A stretch of DNA of 64,000 nt from Christiangramia portivictoriae DSM 23547 (GCF_000423045.1 NZ_AUHF01000008.1:62001-126000); one strand, 5' to 3'; numbered from the stretch's first letter, positions 28,169 through 36,630 are shown. A program made the numbers and translations. Notes: generated by a model from the sequence alone, not told the origin.

Positions 28169-28192
28169 AATTCCCGCCATACAGCGGGAATT
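28169..28192. terminator. Bidirectional terminator between convergent genes
   Basis: Arms AATTCCCGC and GCGGGAATT with a 6-base loop between the stops at 28168 and 28206. It can serve both the AsmA-like gene (+) and the GH13 gene (-). Confidence 0.75.
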
Positions 28193-28205
28193 CATTATCT
28201 ATTTT

Positions 28206-29990
28206 TTACTCCGGAACAAAGATCAAAGCTGCGTACGCGGGAATTTCAAAAGTTGCCTTGCAGGCTTCTTCTGAAGGGCTGCTGGAAAATTCTGGATCAT
28301 TAACTTCCATCTCCGAAAAATCGTCATCATACTCTTTTGCTACGGTATTTAAACAAAGTTTCCATTTAGAATTTTCCGGAAGATCCAGGTTATACTCCAT
28401 ATAATCTGTATTACTGAAGTTGATCACAATCAAAACTCTCGAGTTCTCTTCACCACGCAGGTACGCCAGCACCTTCGAATCGTTATTTAAATGAGTGATA
28501 TTTACAGGCTGCTGTCTCAGACCCTCGTAGCCTGCAAATTCTCCTGTTCTCATCTTGATAAGATCGCTTACAAGCCTGGATATACCATGGTGTTTTTCTA
28601 ATTTGTCCCAGTTGAGCTCTACAGTATCCTGAAAATATGAATCTTCCATAAATTCCTGACCCTGGAAAAGCATTGGAATACCTGGTGCGGTAAGACTTAG
28701 TACTATCCCCAGTAGCGCACGCTTTTTAGCGAATGCACTTTCAGCATCCCCCGGCTGAACTTCTTCCGGCACTCTCGCTTTTCCATTGGCGACTTCATCA
28801 TGGGATTCAGTATAAATAATTCTTTTGAATGCATCGTTACTTTGCACAAATTGCAATGCTCCCGCGATCTTTTCCAGGTCCCTACTGTCATCATGAGTAT
28901 CTGTTAGAACTTCCCGAACGGGATGAACAAAATTCATATCCCATTGTGAACCATAGCCAATTCCACCACTTTCAATGGTATCGGTAACCAGGTCATGACC
29001 TTTCAGATCTTCAGCAATAGTAAGAATATGAGGATATTTCTCCTGAATTTCAGCATTGATCTCGCGCATCATCTGGTTCCCCTCCTCAATTGCAGTGTCT
29101 TCACCCAATCCTCCACCTTCGAATCGAATGTAAGAGGTGGCGTCCATACGCAATCCATCGCAACGGTATTTCTCTATCCACATAAGGGCATTATCTCTTA
29201 GATACTGGCGAACTTCTTCCCTTCCGTAATCGGGACGGGTATCTCCCCAAGGGGTACTGCTTCTATGGTCATTATAGAAATAAATACCACCCTTGTTATT
29301 TTGCGACCAGCCATCAAATTGCCAGAGATCCATGTCTGAAGGACCAAAATGGTTGTAGACTACATCCATGATTACTCCAATACCATGTTCATGAGCTGCT
29401 TTCACCAGGTTTGCGAGTCCGTCTGGACCGCCATAATCCTGTTCGATGGCAAATGGATGTGCCGGGTTATATCCCCAGGATTCACCGCCAGGAAACTCTG
29501 CCACGGGAAGTAACTCGATACAATTAATTCCCAGACTTTTAAGATAACCCAGTTTTTCTATAACATCCTGAAAAGTACCTACGGTATCTGCCGATTTTCT
29601 ATTAAAAGTTCCAACGTGTAACTCATAAATTACCAGTTGATTAAAAGAAGGTAACTGGTAATGACTATCACCAAAGTCGAAGTTTAGATCCCTGATAACA
29701 GAATTACCGTCACTATTGGTAAGCTCAAAGGCGTAAGGATCATTACGATACAAAACTTCACCATTATTGTGGATCACATATTTATATTCATCTCCCGGTT
29801 TGGCCTTATCGGTCGTGCCAGCCCAGTAACCATTTTCTTCCCTTTCCAATTCCAGGTCATCTGCATTCCATGCATTAAAAGTTCCTGTTACAAAAATTTT
29901 CTCAGCGTTTGGCGCCCACACTCTAAAGGTGGTAAGGCCTTCCTGCAAAATACTCCCCATTCCTGGTGAATGTTTTATGATAGTTTCCAT
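28206..29990 (-). CDS. GH13 glucan branching enzyme-like protein with CBM48 domain
   Basis: 594 residues. The N-terminal CBM48 spans roughly 18-100 (FRVWAPNAEKIFVTGTFNAWN). The GH13 barrel follows with conserved regions in order: DVVYNHFGP, CDGLRMDATSY (nucleophile aspartate), ILTIAEDLKGHD (acid/base glutamate) and YTESHDEVANGKA (transition-state aspartate). A small beta C-terminal domain starts around 495. It is shorter than classical GlgB (about 630-750 residues) and close to the short GH13 branching or malto-oligosyl-trehalose-hydrolase-like enzymes of Bacteroidota. No glycogen genes are adjacent. It starts 159 bases from the divergent DAO gene. Confidence 0.82.
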   Translation of the reverse strand: METIIKHSPGMGSILQEGLTTFRVWAPNAEKIFVTGTFNAWNADDLELEREENGYWAGTTDKAKPGDEYKYVIHNNGEVLYRNDPYAFELTNSDGNSVIRDLNFDFGDSHYQLPSFNQLVIYELHVGTFNRKSADTVGTFQDVIEKLGYLKSLGINCIELLPVAEFPGGESWGYNPAHPFAIEQDYGGPDGLANLVKAAHEHGIGVIMDVVYNHFGPSDMDLWQFDGWSQNNKGGIYFYNDHRSSTPWGDTRPDYGREEVRQYLRDNALMWIEKYRCDGLRMDATSYIRFEGGGLGEDTAIEEGNQMMREINAEIQEKYPHILTIAEDLKGHDLVTDTIESGGIGYGSQWDMNFVHPVREVLTDTHDDSRDLEKIAGALQFVQSNDAFKRIIYTESHDEVANGKARVPEEVQPGDAESAFAKKRALLGIVLSLTAPGIPMLFQGQEFMEDSYFQDTVELNWDKLEKHHGISRLVSDLIKMRTGEFAGYEGLRQQPVNITHLNNDSKVLAYLRGEENSRVLIVINFSNTDYMEYNLDLPENSKWKLCLNTVAKEYDDDFSEMEVNDPEFSSSPSEEACKATFEIPAYAALIFVPE

Positions 29991-30148
29991 ATTCTTTTTC
30001 TGAATTAATTAGTTCAAAGTGGTCTTAAAACAAGTAATAAAAGTAGCTTCAGATCCTATTACAAAACGTTAATTGTCATTACCTTAACTAAAATATCAAG
30101 TACACTTGCTGCAATTAAAATCTACAAACAATCGGCAATTCAAAGGAT

Positions 30149-31354
30149 ATGGATTTAAGATCTAGTGAACCATTCTGGCTTCAAAAAAACGGACTTCTGA
30201 ATAGCTACCCTTCTCTACAGGAAGACCTTGAAACTGAAATTTTAATTGTTGGTGGCGAAATCACTGGAAGTTTGATCGCACATCAATGCATCAATGATGG
30301 GTTTCAAACGACTTTAATAGATCGCCGGGATATCGCCAATGGAAGTACAGCGGCTACCACATCGATGCTGCAATATGAAATAGATGTACCACTCTCTGCA
30401 CTCATAGCAAAAATTGGGAAAGAAGCTGCGATACAAAATTATCAAGCCTGTTCAGATGCTATTGATACTTTGGGAGCTTTAGTCAAAGAGGTGAAATCAA
30501 AATGTGGTTTTAAAAAGAAAAAGAGTCTGTATTTCGCTGCATATAAAAAGGACGTTGCTGCACTTAAAAGAGAATTCAACGCCAGAAAAGAAGCTGGTTT
30601 CCCGGTGAAATGGCTTGAAAGCGAAACTATTGAAGAATTATATGGAGTCAGTCATACACATGGAGGTATTTTAAGCGACCAGGCGGGAAGCATAGATGCC
30701 TACAAACTGGCTCACGATCTTTTGAAGTTCAATTCAAAAAAAGGACTATGCATATATGACAAAACAATCATTGCGCATGTGGATTATGGAAAGAACGGAG
30801 TACAGGTTAGCTTAGAAAATGGCAGGCATATCAAATGCAAAAAATTGATTTACTGCAACGGTTTTGAAAGCACGGAAATCATCAGAGAGAATTTCGTGAA
30901 ATTACTATCCACCTACGCCATCGTTGGGGAACAGCAACCAGAAAAACTTCACATGGAAAACCTGGTGGTATGGAATACGGCCAACCCGTATATATACATG
31001 AGAACCACCACAGATCATAGAATACTCATTGGTGGGGAAGATGAGGATTATGTAAGTAGTACCAGGCGGGAGGCTAACCTGGAAAAGAAGGCGAAAAAAT
31101 TAGAAAAAAAAGTATGGCAACTACTTCCGGATACTGCTTTTAAAAGAGATTTTGCCTGGGCAGGTACTTTTGGAGAAACCAAAGATGGTTTGCCATATAT
31201 TGGAATTCATCCGGATTTTGATTCTACATACTTTGTTCTGGGCTTTGGTGGAAACGGGATCACCTTCTCTGTCACTGGGATGGAATTGGTCTCCTGCTTC
31301 TTGGCCGGGAAAAGCCATAAACTCAGCGAGTATTACAGGTTTCAAAGAAATTAA
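30149..31354 (+). CDS. FAD-dependent oxidoreductase, DAO (glycine/D-amino-acid oxidase) family
   Basis: 401 residues. The N-terminal dinucleotide fold reads LIVGGEITGSLIAHQCINDGF, then LIDRRDIANGSTAATTSMLQYE, a typical DAO start. The expected GxGxxG has a glutamate where the third glycine is normally found, which could weaken FAD binding (see findings). The C-terminal half has FAWAGTFGETKDGLPYIGIHPDF and FGGNGITFSVTGMEL, the conserved DAO closing motif. It oxidises an amine or amino acid in the cytosol; the substrate is unknown. It is the last chromosomal gene before the island. Confidence 0.78.
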   Translation: MDLRSSEPFWLQKNGLLNSYPSLQEDLETEILIVGGEITGSLIAHQCINDGFQTTLIDRRDIANGSTAATTSMLQYEIDVPLSALIAKIGKEAAIQNYQACSDAIDTLGALVKEVKSKCGFKKKKSLYFAAYKKDVAALKREFNARKEAGFPVKWLESETIEELYGVSHTHGGILSDQAGSIDAYKLAHDLLKFNSKKGLCIYDKTIIAHVDYGKNGVQVSLENGRHIKCKKLIYCNGFESTEIIRENFVKLLSTYAIVGEQQPEKLHMENLVVWNTANPYIYMRTTTDHRILIGGEDEDYVSSTRREANLEKKAKKLEKKVWQLLPDTAFKRDFAWAGTFGETKDGLPYIGIHPDFDSTYFVLGFGGNGITFSVTGMELVSCFLAGKSHKLSEYYRFQRN

Positions 31355-31375
31355 GCTTTAGAAACTCTATAAAAG

Positions 31376-31400
31376 AAAAAACCCGCAATGATATTGCGGG
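31376..31400 (-). terminator. Leftward terminator next to the left island repeat
   Basis: Arms CCCGCAAT and ATTGCGGG with a 3-base loop. The T tract exists only when read on the minus strand (AAAAAA on the plus strand at 31376-31381), so it stops leftward transcription. No minus-strand gene now lies to its right, but it sits directly beside the tRNA-Ser-like 3' end at 31407, so it probably was that tRNA's terminator. Confidence 0.7.
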
Positions 31401-31406
31401 ATTCTA

Positions 31407-31422
31407 ATTGCGGAGAAAGAGG
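31407..31422 (-). repeat. Left 16-bp direct repeat of the island (candidate attL core, tRNA-Ser 3' end-like)
   Basis: ATTGCGGAGAAAGAGG occurs here and identically at 60031-60046. Read on the minus strand (CCTCTTTCTCCGCAAT) it resembles the acceptor and T-stem 3' end of flavobacterial tRNA-Ser genes, but the tRNA body (GGTTCGAA) is missing. It lies about 200 bases upstream of the integrase. Confidence 0.65.
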
Positions 31423-31566
31423 GAACGTAACGACTTTATTTTCAACTTTCTATTAAACACTAAGAATTCTAATGAACACCCTGTACTTACTGGTAACATC
31501 AGTATTTACGAGTGCTTTAAAAGAATAAAAGAAATTAAGTAAAAAAAGGACAAATAAAATTTTCTT

Positions 31567-31590
31567 CGGTACAAGTTACGGTACAAGTTT
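31567..31590 (+). repeat. Tandem 12-mers upstream of the integrase (candidate recombinase-binding sites)
   Basis: CGGTACAAGTTA at 31567-31578 is followed directly by CGGTACAAGTTT at 31579-31590. The preceding TTTCTTCGGTACAA (31561-31574) recurs exactly at the right end (59953-59966), where a decayed second copy follows. The shared architecture at both ends suggests arm-type integrase sites, or operators for the integrase promoter. Confidence 0.55.
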
Positions 31591-31599
31591 TTGTTTTCA

Positions 31600-31607
31600 T
31601 AGATTTG
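31600..31607 (+). promoter_or_regulatory. Candidate -7 box for the integrase gene
   Basis: TAGATTTG fits the TAnnTTTG consensus and lies 17 bases before the ATG at 31625. The tandem 12-mers sit directly upstream and could regulate it. No well-placed TTG box was seen. Confidence 0.35.
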
Positions 31608-31624
31608 ACTACCAAACAGAATAA

Positions 31625-32920
31625 ATGGCTTCCGTAAAATTCCAGGTTCGGGGAAAAAGAAACCCGTCAAAAATTACTGCTAGATTAATAATTGATAAGG
31701 ATAATGATTTTAGAAGATCTACTCCAATATTGGTCAATCCAAGATATTTCAATAATAAAGGTGGCAAGGTTCGTCAGATAGCAGAGTTCACAGATAAGTT
31801 ATCAGTACAAGAAAAACTAGATGATCTTAGGCACTACATAATTCAAGAATACAACAAAGCAGTTGCAAATTCTACTTACATAAATAGTGACTGGTTGCAG
31901 AATTGTATTGATTCAAAATTTGAAGTCGTAAAAAAAACTGATCACAATATACTTACTAATTATTGTGAGCTTTATGTAGATAGGCTGAAGCACAAGACTA
32001 ATGATAAAACTGGAGAAGTAGGTAGTTCCAAGGCTACTATCACAAAATACAATACTATTAAGACGAAAATTGAAAATTTTGAGAAACATACCAGAAAAAA
32101 ATATAGGCTTACCGATGTAAACTTAAAGTTCCGAAACGCATTTCTTAAGTACTTACTAGAAAAAGATAAATTAGCCCGAAATACTGCTGGACGTTACCTC
32201 AAATTTCTAAAAACAATTTGTTTAGATGCCCAAAGGTATGGCTATCAAGTTAGCCCTGAGCTTCCTTTAGTCAAAGGTTTTAAAGTCGAGGTAGAAAAGA
32301 TTTATCTGACTTTTGACGAAATTGAAAAGATTTCAAATACTGAATTTGAAGAAGAGCACTATAAAGCTGCCCGCGATTGGTTGGTAATTGGTTGTTTTAT
32401 AGGCCAAAGAGTTAGTGACCTATTGAAGCTTACCAATGAAAACATAGTTAAATACAAAGGGAGAAATTTTATCGAATTGGTTCAGCAGAAAACTAAAACT
32501 AAAGTCACAATTCTAATACATCCAAAGGTTGAAGAAATATTAAAAAAATATAAATGGGACTTCCCTCCTAAATACAGTAAGAATTTCGATAGTTCAAAGG
32601 CTAAATTCAATCTTTACATAAAACATGTGGCATTCGAGGCAGGCCTAGAAGAAAAGATAGAAGGCGCCAAAATTCATGAGAAGAAAAATAGAAAAGAGTC
32701 CGGTGTTTTTCCCAAGTGGCAATTAGTTACTTCACATATATGCCGTAGATCTTTTGCAACCAATCATTACGGGGAATTACCTACTCCTCTATTAATAAAT
32801 GTCACTGGACATAGTACAGAAAGAGAATTTTTAAATTATATAGGAAAAACTCCAATTGATTACGCCGATCAAATGGCTAGTTATTGGGATAGATTAACAA
32901 ACAAAAATGATGACAACTAG
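31625..32920 (+). CDS. Tyrosine recombinase / integrase of the island
   Basis: 431 residues. Order: an arm-type DNA-binding N-terminus (residues 1-100), an SAM-like core-binding domain (about 110-215) and the catalytic domain (about 220-420). Catalytic residues visible: arginine in GCFIGQRVSDLLKL, lysine in LVQQKTKTKVTI, H-x-x-R in SHICRRSFATNH, histidine in VTGHSTEREF and the tyrosine nucleophile in FLNYIGKT. This is the flavobacterial integrative-element type. It faces into the island from the left end and overlaps the next gene by 14 bases. No other recombinase lies in the island, so it is the likely mobility gene. Confidence 0.93.
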   Translation: MASVKFQVRGKRNPSKITARLIIDKDNDFRRSTPILVNPRYFNNKGGKVRQIAEFTDKLSVQEKLDDLRHYIIQEYNKAVANSTYINSDWLQNCIDSKFEVVKKTDHNILTNYCELYVDRLKHKTNDKTGEVGSSKATITKYNTIKTKIENFEKHTRKKYRLTDVNLKFRNAFLKYLLEKDKLARNTAGRYLKFLKTICLDAQRYGYQVSPELPLVKGFKVEVEKIYLTFDEIEKISNTEFEEEHYKAARDWLVIGCFIGQRVSDLLKLTNENIVKYKGRNFIELVQQKTKTKVTILIHPKVEEILKKYKWDFPPKYSKNFDSSKAKFNLYIKHVAFEAGLEEKIEGAKIHEKKNRKESGVFPKWQLVTSHICRRSFATNHYGELPTPLLINVTGHSTEREFLNYIGKTPIDYADQMASYWDRLTNKNDDN

Positions 32921-33770
32921 AGAACTTCACCAATATTTTCACAATAACGGATTTTATATATCCCAAAAAAAATTTAAAGAACCTTTTGAGTTCTCAGAAA
33001 TGAGAGAACTCCCGATATTATATAAAGTTCGTGATTGTTTCATTGATGAATATATACATTTTACCTTTAGACTTAAAGATCTATTGATGGATGCCGAAAG
33101 AGAAGTATTAGACCAACTTTCATTGTACAAAGACAAGCAAGGCAAAGTACATGCATGTTATCGGATGATTGATAAACTAAGTGAAGAATATAAAGACATA
33201 AATTGGGAACCTTTATTAAGTAAGGAGAATTTTCATAACGAATTACTTATGAAAACAAAATTCGAAAGTTTAATATATAATCTTTTTAGCTTAAATGACC
33301 AGGAAATTGAGGAGTGGGATGAGAACTCCGAATACATTCAGGAAGCAAAACCATATAGTAGTGAAGTTTTCGGTGGAAACTTCAGAGATCAGCTTTTGAG
33401 TATCATAGATGAAGATTGGAGAAGTTTTAAAGACTTAGTATATATTGTAATGAAATTAGCCGTAATAAACTCAGAAGTAAATAATAATACTTCAAGTACA
33501 GAAACGGAAAAAAAATCTAAGAAAACCAATAAGGACCGATTTTCCAGAAATCAAAGAGTTTTATTATTAGATCGATTAGGTTTTATCGCAAATAATGAGA
33601 ATAAATCTAATGTTGATTTGGCTAATATTATTTCTAAATTGACAGATTTAAATGAAGACAATATTAAAGACTCCTTAAAATCCCTCGATAAATCATCAAC
33701 TGAATTAACTCGACAGGAAAAATTAGATATCAAGAGGGTAGATACTTTTCTAAATTCACTTAACACCTAA
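32907..33770 (+). CDS. Island protein of unknown function downstream of the integrase
   Basis: 287 residues, starting with ATG at 32907 (a second ATG is at 32910), overlapping the integrase by 14 bases and so probably translation-coupled. It is soluble, charged and helix-rich, with a lysine-rich linker around 199-208 and a C-terminal segment (RFSRNQRVLLLDRLGF, then LANIISKLTDLNEDNIKDSLKSL) resembling a small helical domain found in RteC-like or element-associated regulators. I cannot assign a family. Its position next to int suggests a role in element regulation or excision, which is inference. Confidence 0.7.
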   Translation: MMTTRELHQYFHNNGFYISQKKFKEPFEFSEMRELPILYKVRDCFIDEYIHFTFRLKDLLMDAEREVLDQLSLYKDKQGKVHACYRMIDKLSEEYKDINWEPLLSKENFHNELLMKTKFESLIYNLFSLNDQEIEEWDENSEYIQEAKPYSSEVFGGNFRDQLLSIIDEDWRSFKDLVYIVMKLAVINSEVNNNTSSTETEKKSKKTNKDRFSRNQRVLLLDRLGFIANNENKSNVDLANIISKLTDLNEDNIKDSLKSLDKSSTELTRQEKLDIKRVDTFLNSLNT

Positions 33771-33800
33771 ATAACTCATATTCTTTTTTTTACGTTATTC

Positions 33801-33825
33801 TGGGGTAACCTATGGGGTTACCCCA
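33801..33825. repeat. Perfect 10-bp inverted repeat, candidate operator
   Basis: TGGGGTAACC and GGTTACCCCA are separated by 5 bases. No T tract follows, so it is a weak terminator candidate. It lies 58 bases upstream of the HTH gene at 33883, a good place for an operator or excisionase-binding site. Confidence 0.5.
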
Positions 33826-33882
33826 AGACATAAAATTTGATTAAGTCAGGATAAGTTTGCCCAGAACTTAAAATCAATTTTT

Positions 33883-34185
33883 ATGAAAAACAAAGTAATT
33901 CAATTGATCAATGTTGATCCAGAAGATCTGAAAAATGAAATAATTTCAGATTTAGTCAAAGAACTCAAAAAATTTTCGAAAAATTTTAAACCAAAAGAAC
34001 CTGAAACTTGGATTGGCCGAAAGGAAGCATCCGAAATTTTAGGTGTCACCTTCCCTACTCTATTAGACTGGAATAAAAAAGGGATTCTCACTCCTTACAA
34101 GGTCGGTAATCGCGTTCGATACAGACGCTCGGAAATAGAAAAAGTAATTATTAACTCAAATAAAAAGGCTTCAGAATATAATTAA
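33883..34185 (+). CDS. HTH DNA-binding protein, excisionase/MerR-like (HTH_17 type)
   Basis: 100 residues. The C-terminal half has TWIGRKEASEILGVTFPTLLDWNKKGILTPYKVGNRVRYRRSEIEKVI, a winged HTH of the excisionase/MerR-like type. The N-terminal half is a short coiled-coil-like region. In integrative elements such proteins act as excision directionality factors or regulators of the next gene. It precedes a small ORF and the primase-helicase-like gene, a standard order in flavobacterial elements. Confidence 0.82.
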   Translation: MKNKVIQLINVDPEDLKNEIISDLVKELKKFSKNFKPKEPETWIGRKEASEILGVTFPTLLDWNKKGILTPYKVGNRVRYRRSEIEKVIINSNKKASEYN

Positions 34186-34224
34186 TTCTGAAGCCCATAT
34201 CTACTATTTGATTTATCAATTTTT

Positions 34225-34392
34225 ATGAGCAAGAAACCAACGAATCGAAGATTTACTTGGAGTGAGATAAAAAAAGATTTAGAACAAATTATGAATAAAG
34301 ATCCAGATATAGAAATAATTAAACTATCAATTCAGGTCAAAAAATATAAAGGAGACAATCCTAAAACTGCATTGTTAGTATATAAAAAATAA
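34225..34392 (+). CDS. Small protein of 55 residues between the HTH and helicase genes
   Basis: ATG at 34225, TAA ending at 34392. The product is soluble and strongly basic (start SKKPTNRRFTWSEIKKDLEQ). The ATG of the helicase gene lies 4 bases after its stop, so it is coupled to it. No recognised family; likely an accessory factor or a leader ORF for the helicase gene. Confidence 0.5.
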   Translation: MSKKPTNRRFTWSEIKKDLEQIMNKDPDIEIIKLSIQVKKYKGDNPKTALLVYKK

Positions 34393-34396
34393 AACG

Positions 34397-35605
34397 ATGA
34401 AATATTTGAGAATAGGGTCTGAATATTATAAATCGGTTTTACAACCCACCCTCTATAATAGGAAGATCAAGAAATTAATAAAATGGAAAAGACAAACTAT
34501 AATTGACGATCATGGCAAAGATGAGCTTGATAACATTCCAAAATATGATGGATTTACAGTTATTCCCTCCCATGAGAATTATGAAAAAGAAATTGGTGGA
34601 TTTTATAATAAATATTCAGAATTAAATCATACTAAAAAGGAAAGAGGTTACAATATCACAGATATAACTCACACTCTAGGCTTCTTAAAGCATATTTTCG
34701 GTGAACAATTTGAGATTGGACTTGACTACCTCTCTCTATTATGGCATAAGCCTTCACAACTACTTCCTATCCTTTGTTTGGTAAGTGAAGAGAGAAGTAC
34801 TGGAAAAACTACTTTTTTGAATTGGTTAAAACTAATTTTCCAGGATAATATGACTTTAAATAAAAATGAGGATTTAAGAAGTCGGTTTAATTCTGACTGG
34901 ACCGACAAACTAGTGATTGGTATTGATGAAGTTCTATTAGACAGGAAAGAAGATACCGAAAGACTTAAAAACCTCTCCACCGCAAAAGATTTTAAAACAG
35001 AGGCGAAAGGTAAAGATAAAGATGAAAAATCATTTTTTGGAAAATTCATTCTTTGTTCTAATAATGAGACAAATTTTATTTTGATTGACGAAAAAGAAAT
35101 CAGGTTTTGGGTTAGAAAAATTAAAACATTGAATAATTCAGATCCAAATCTACCCAACAAATTGGAAAAAGAGATTCCTTGGTTTGTTAAGTACTTATCA
35201 AATAGAAATATAAAGCATAAAAAACAGTCAAGAATGTGGTTTACTAGATCTCAAATTCATACCGAGGCTCTTGAAAATTTAATTAAAGGGACTATGTATA
35301 ATAACGAAAAGGAACTTGTTCTGATATTAGATGAGTTATTAGAAGATTTCAATGTAGGTGAATTAAAGTTTACTTTGAGTGATCTACAGGAGCTTTTCAG
35401 TGATTCAAAAGTGAGAATAAGCAGAAGAGAATTGAATCGTATTTTGGAAGAAAAATGGAAACTTGAAAAATATAATTCAAGCTATAAAAAATATTACAAA
35501 ACTTACCTCCCTGGTAAAAAAGAATGGTGTGTAGAGCATTCAGAAAATAAAGGCCGGTACTATACTTTCAGGAAAGACTTTATTAAATCCATGTTGAAAA
35601 GTTGA
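34397..35605 (+). CDS. Primase-helicase-like ATPase (DUF5906/VapE-like)
   Basis: 402 residues. A P-loop domain in the middle has Walker A SEERSTGKTTFLNWLK near residue 136 and a Walker B-like LVIGIDEVLL near 174, then a sensor-like region CSNNETNFILIDEKEIRFW. The N-terminal part lacks visible primase catalytic motifs, so this is the helicase half of the usual primase-helicase. The C-terminal 110 residues form a winged-helix-like tail. In elements of this type it drives replication or copy number of the excised circle. It is followed by a very strong terminator and the repeat-rich region at 35.8-36.1 kb. Confidence 0.75.
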   Translation: MKYLRIGSEYYKSVLQPTLYNRKIKKLIKWKRQTIIDDHGKDELDNIPKYDGFTVIPSHENYEKEIGGFYNKYSELNHTKKERGYNITDITHTLGFLKHIFGEQFEIGLDYLSLLWHKPSQLLPILCLVSEERSTGKTTFLNWLKLIFQDNMTLNKNEDLRSRFNSDWTDKLVIGIDEVLLDRKEDTERLKNLSTAKDFKTEAKGKDKDEKSFFGKFILCSNNETNFILIDEKEIRFWVRKIKTLNNSDPNLPNKLEKEIPWFVKYLSNRNIKHKKQSRMWFTRSQIHTEALENLIKGTMYNNEKELVLILDELLEDFNVGELKFTLSDLQELFSDSKVRISRRELNRILEEKWKLEKYNSSYKKYYKTYLPGKKEWCVEHSENKGRYYTFRKDFIKSMLKS

Positions 35606-35651
35606 CAAATAAATGTTGATACTATCTTAGCTAGATAAAAGAGAATTTAAA

Positions 35652-35700
35652 TCAACCAGTATTCAACAAATAATTAGTTGAATACTGGTTGAATTTTTTT
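35652..35700 (+). terminator. Strong terminator after the helicase-like gene
   Basis: Perfect 16-base arms TCAACCAGTATTCAAC and GTTGAATACTGGTTGA with a 9-base loop, followed by ATTTTTTT. The stem is long for a terminator and might also serve as a protein-binding or replication hairpin. Confidence 0.75.
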
Positions 35701-35827
35701 AGCCGGCTTAAAAGGCCTCAGAAAGCTTTTCAACTTTCAACATTTAGTCTAAGTTCCGTTCTACTAATTAAAACTTTATCCAGAATGGAAGTCTTTCCAT
35801 CTGTCAAGATTCTTTTGTGTTACGTTG

Positions 35828-35937
35828 TGTCCCGATAATTCATGTTCAGGATCGTTTCAACATATTAGGAAATGATATGTCGCGATACGGCACGTTAATG
35901 CCCGTTAATGCATATTAGAGCACGTTATATCTCGATA
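35828..35937. repeat. Imperfect tandem repeats with an exact 50-bp period, candidate iteron/origin region
   Basis: The motif TGTCnCGATA (third copy TATCTCGATA) starts at 35828, 35878 and 35928, exactly 50 bases apart. CATATTAGRR recurs at 35861 and 35911 in the same register, and the first two units are about 64% identical by hand alignment. A CACGTTAATG/CCCGTTAATG/CACGTTATAT set lies inside. The 540-base gap 35606-36146 contains no gene; besides the terminator it holds these repeats and the GGGTAAG boxes at 35967-36084. Likely binding sites for the helicase system. Confidence 0.55.
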
Positions 35938-35966
35938 TTAAAAAAATTGCACTTTAAAAACTTACG

Positions 35967-36084
35967 GGGTAAGCATATACTTATTTTACTGTGAAATGGG
36001 TAAGTATATACTCATTATTTAAACTAATTACTTGTTAACTTTGATAATTTATAAAAGAAACTGGGGGTAAGTTTTTCATTTTAC
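35967..36084 (+). repeat. Three GGGTAAG boxes with a TATATAC palindrome core
   Basis: GGGTAAGCATATACTTATT at 35967 and GGGTAAGTATATACTCATT at 35998 are 31 bases apart (about three helical turns). A shorter third copy, GGGTAAGTTTTTCATT, starts at 36065. They sit just upstream of the broken HTH gene at 36147, so they may be its operators, or further origin-region repeats. Confidence 0.5.
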
Positions 36085-36146
36085 AGTAGGAATGAATTAT
36101 TTATAATTGGATATGAAAACAAAAATTTATTTAAAAATATTAATTA

Positions 36147-36454
36147 ATGGAAAATCCATTTGAGCTAATCCTGGAAAGATTAGACCGAATAGAAAAGAAA
36201 TTGGATCAATTGGAAAGTAAACAAAGTGATGATGAATTAATGGACCTTGAAGAAGTTGCTAAATACATCCATTAAAAAAAAACTCAATTTATGGCCTCGT
36301 AAAGAAGAGAAAAATTCCTTTTATAAAAGCAAGCGGCAAATTACATTTTCGGAAAAGTGAAATTGATAACTGGTTAGATAATAGAAAAGTTAAATCTAAA
36401 TCTGAGATTGAGCAGATGGCTGATGAGTATATTCTAAAAAATCCTCTTAAATGA
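36147..36454 (+). pseudogene. Frameshifted excisionase-like HTH gene
   Basis: The first frame (ATG at 36147) encodes 42 residues: a coiled-coil start (ILERLDRIEKKLDQLESKQ) and LMDLEEVAKYIH, then TAA at 36273. The -1 frame continues seamlessly from a 9-A tract with KKNSIYGLVKKRKIPFIKAS, then a clear wing GKLHFRKSEIDNWLDNRK, to TGA at 36454. Together this is a complete HTH_17 excisionase-like protein of about 102 residues, typical of Bacteroidota elements. Loss of one T before the A tract explains the break. Programmed slippage is unlikely because the stop precedes the slippery run. A sequencing error remains possible. Confidence 0.8.
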
Positions 36455-36630
36455 AAATTGTAAATTAAAAACGTTATAAAAATTTACTACTATGCTCTAG
36501 AAAATAGCTGTTACCGTTAGAAATAAAATAATTAACTTTCCCAATTAATAGGTCTAAGCTATCTAAACAGTAACCCTACTCTACCAAATTGGATTAATAG
36601 AGACCTTTGTTACCAATTTTAAAAGAATTT

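Noticed and set aside
36270-36290. Programmed -1 frameshift or transcriptional slippage at the 9-A tract
   Set aside because: The zero-frame TAA comes before the slippery run, so neither process would join the frames.
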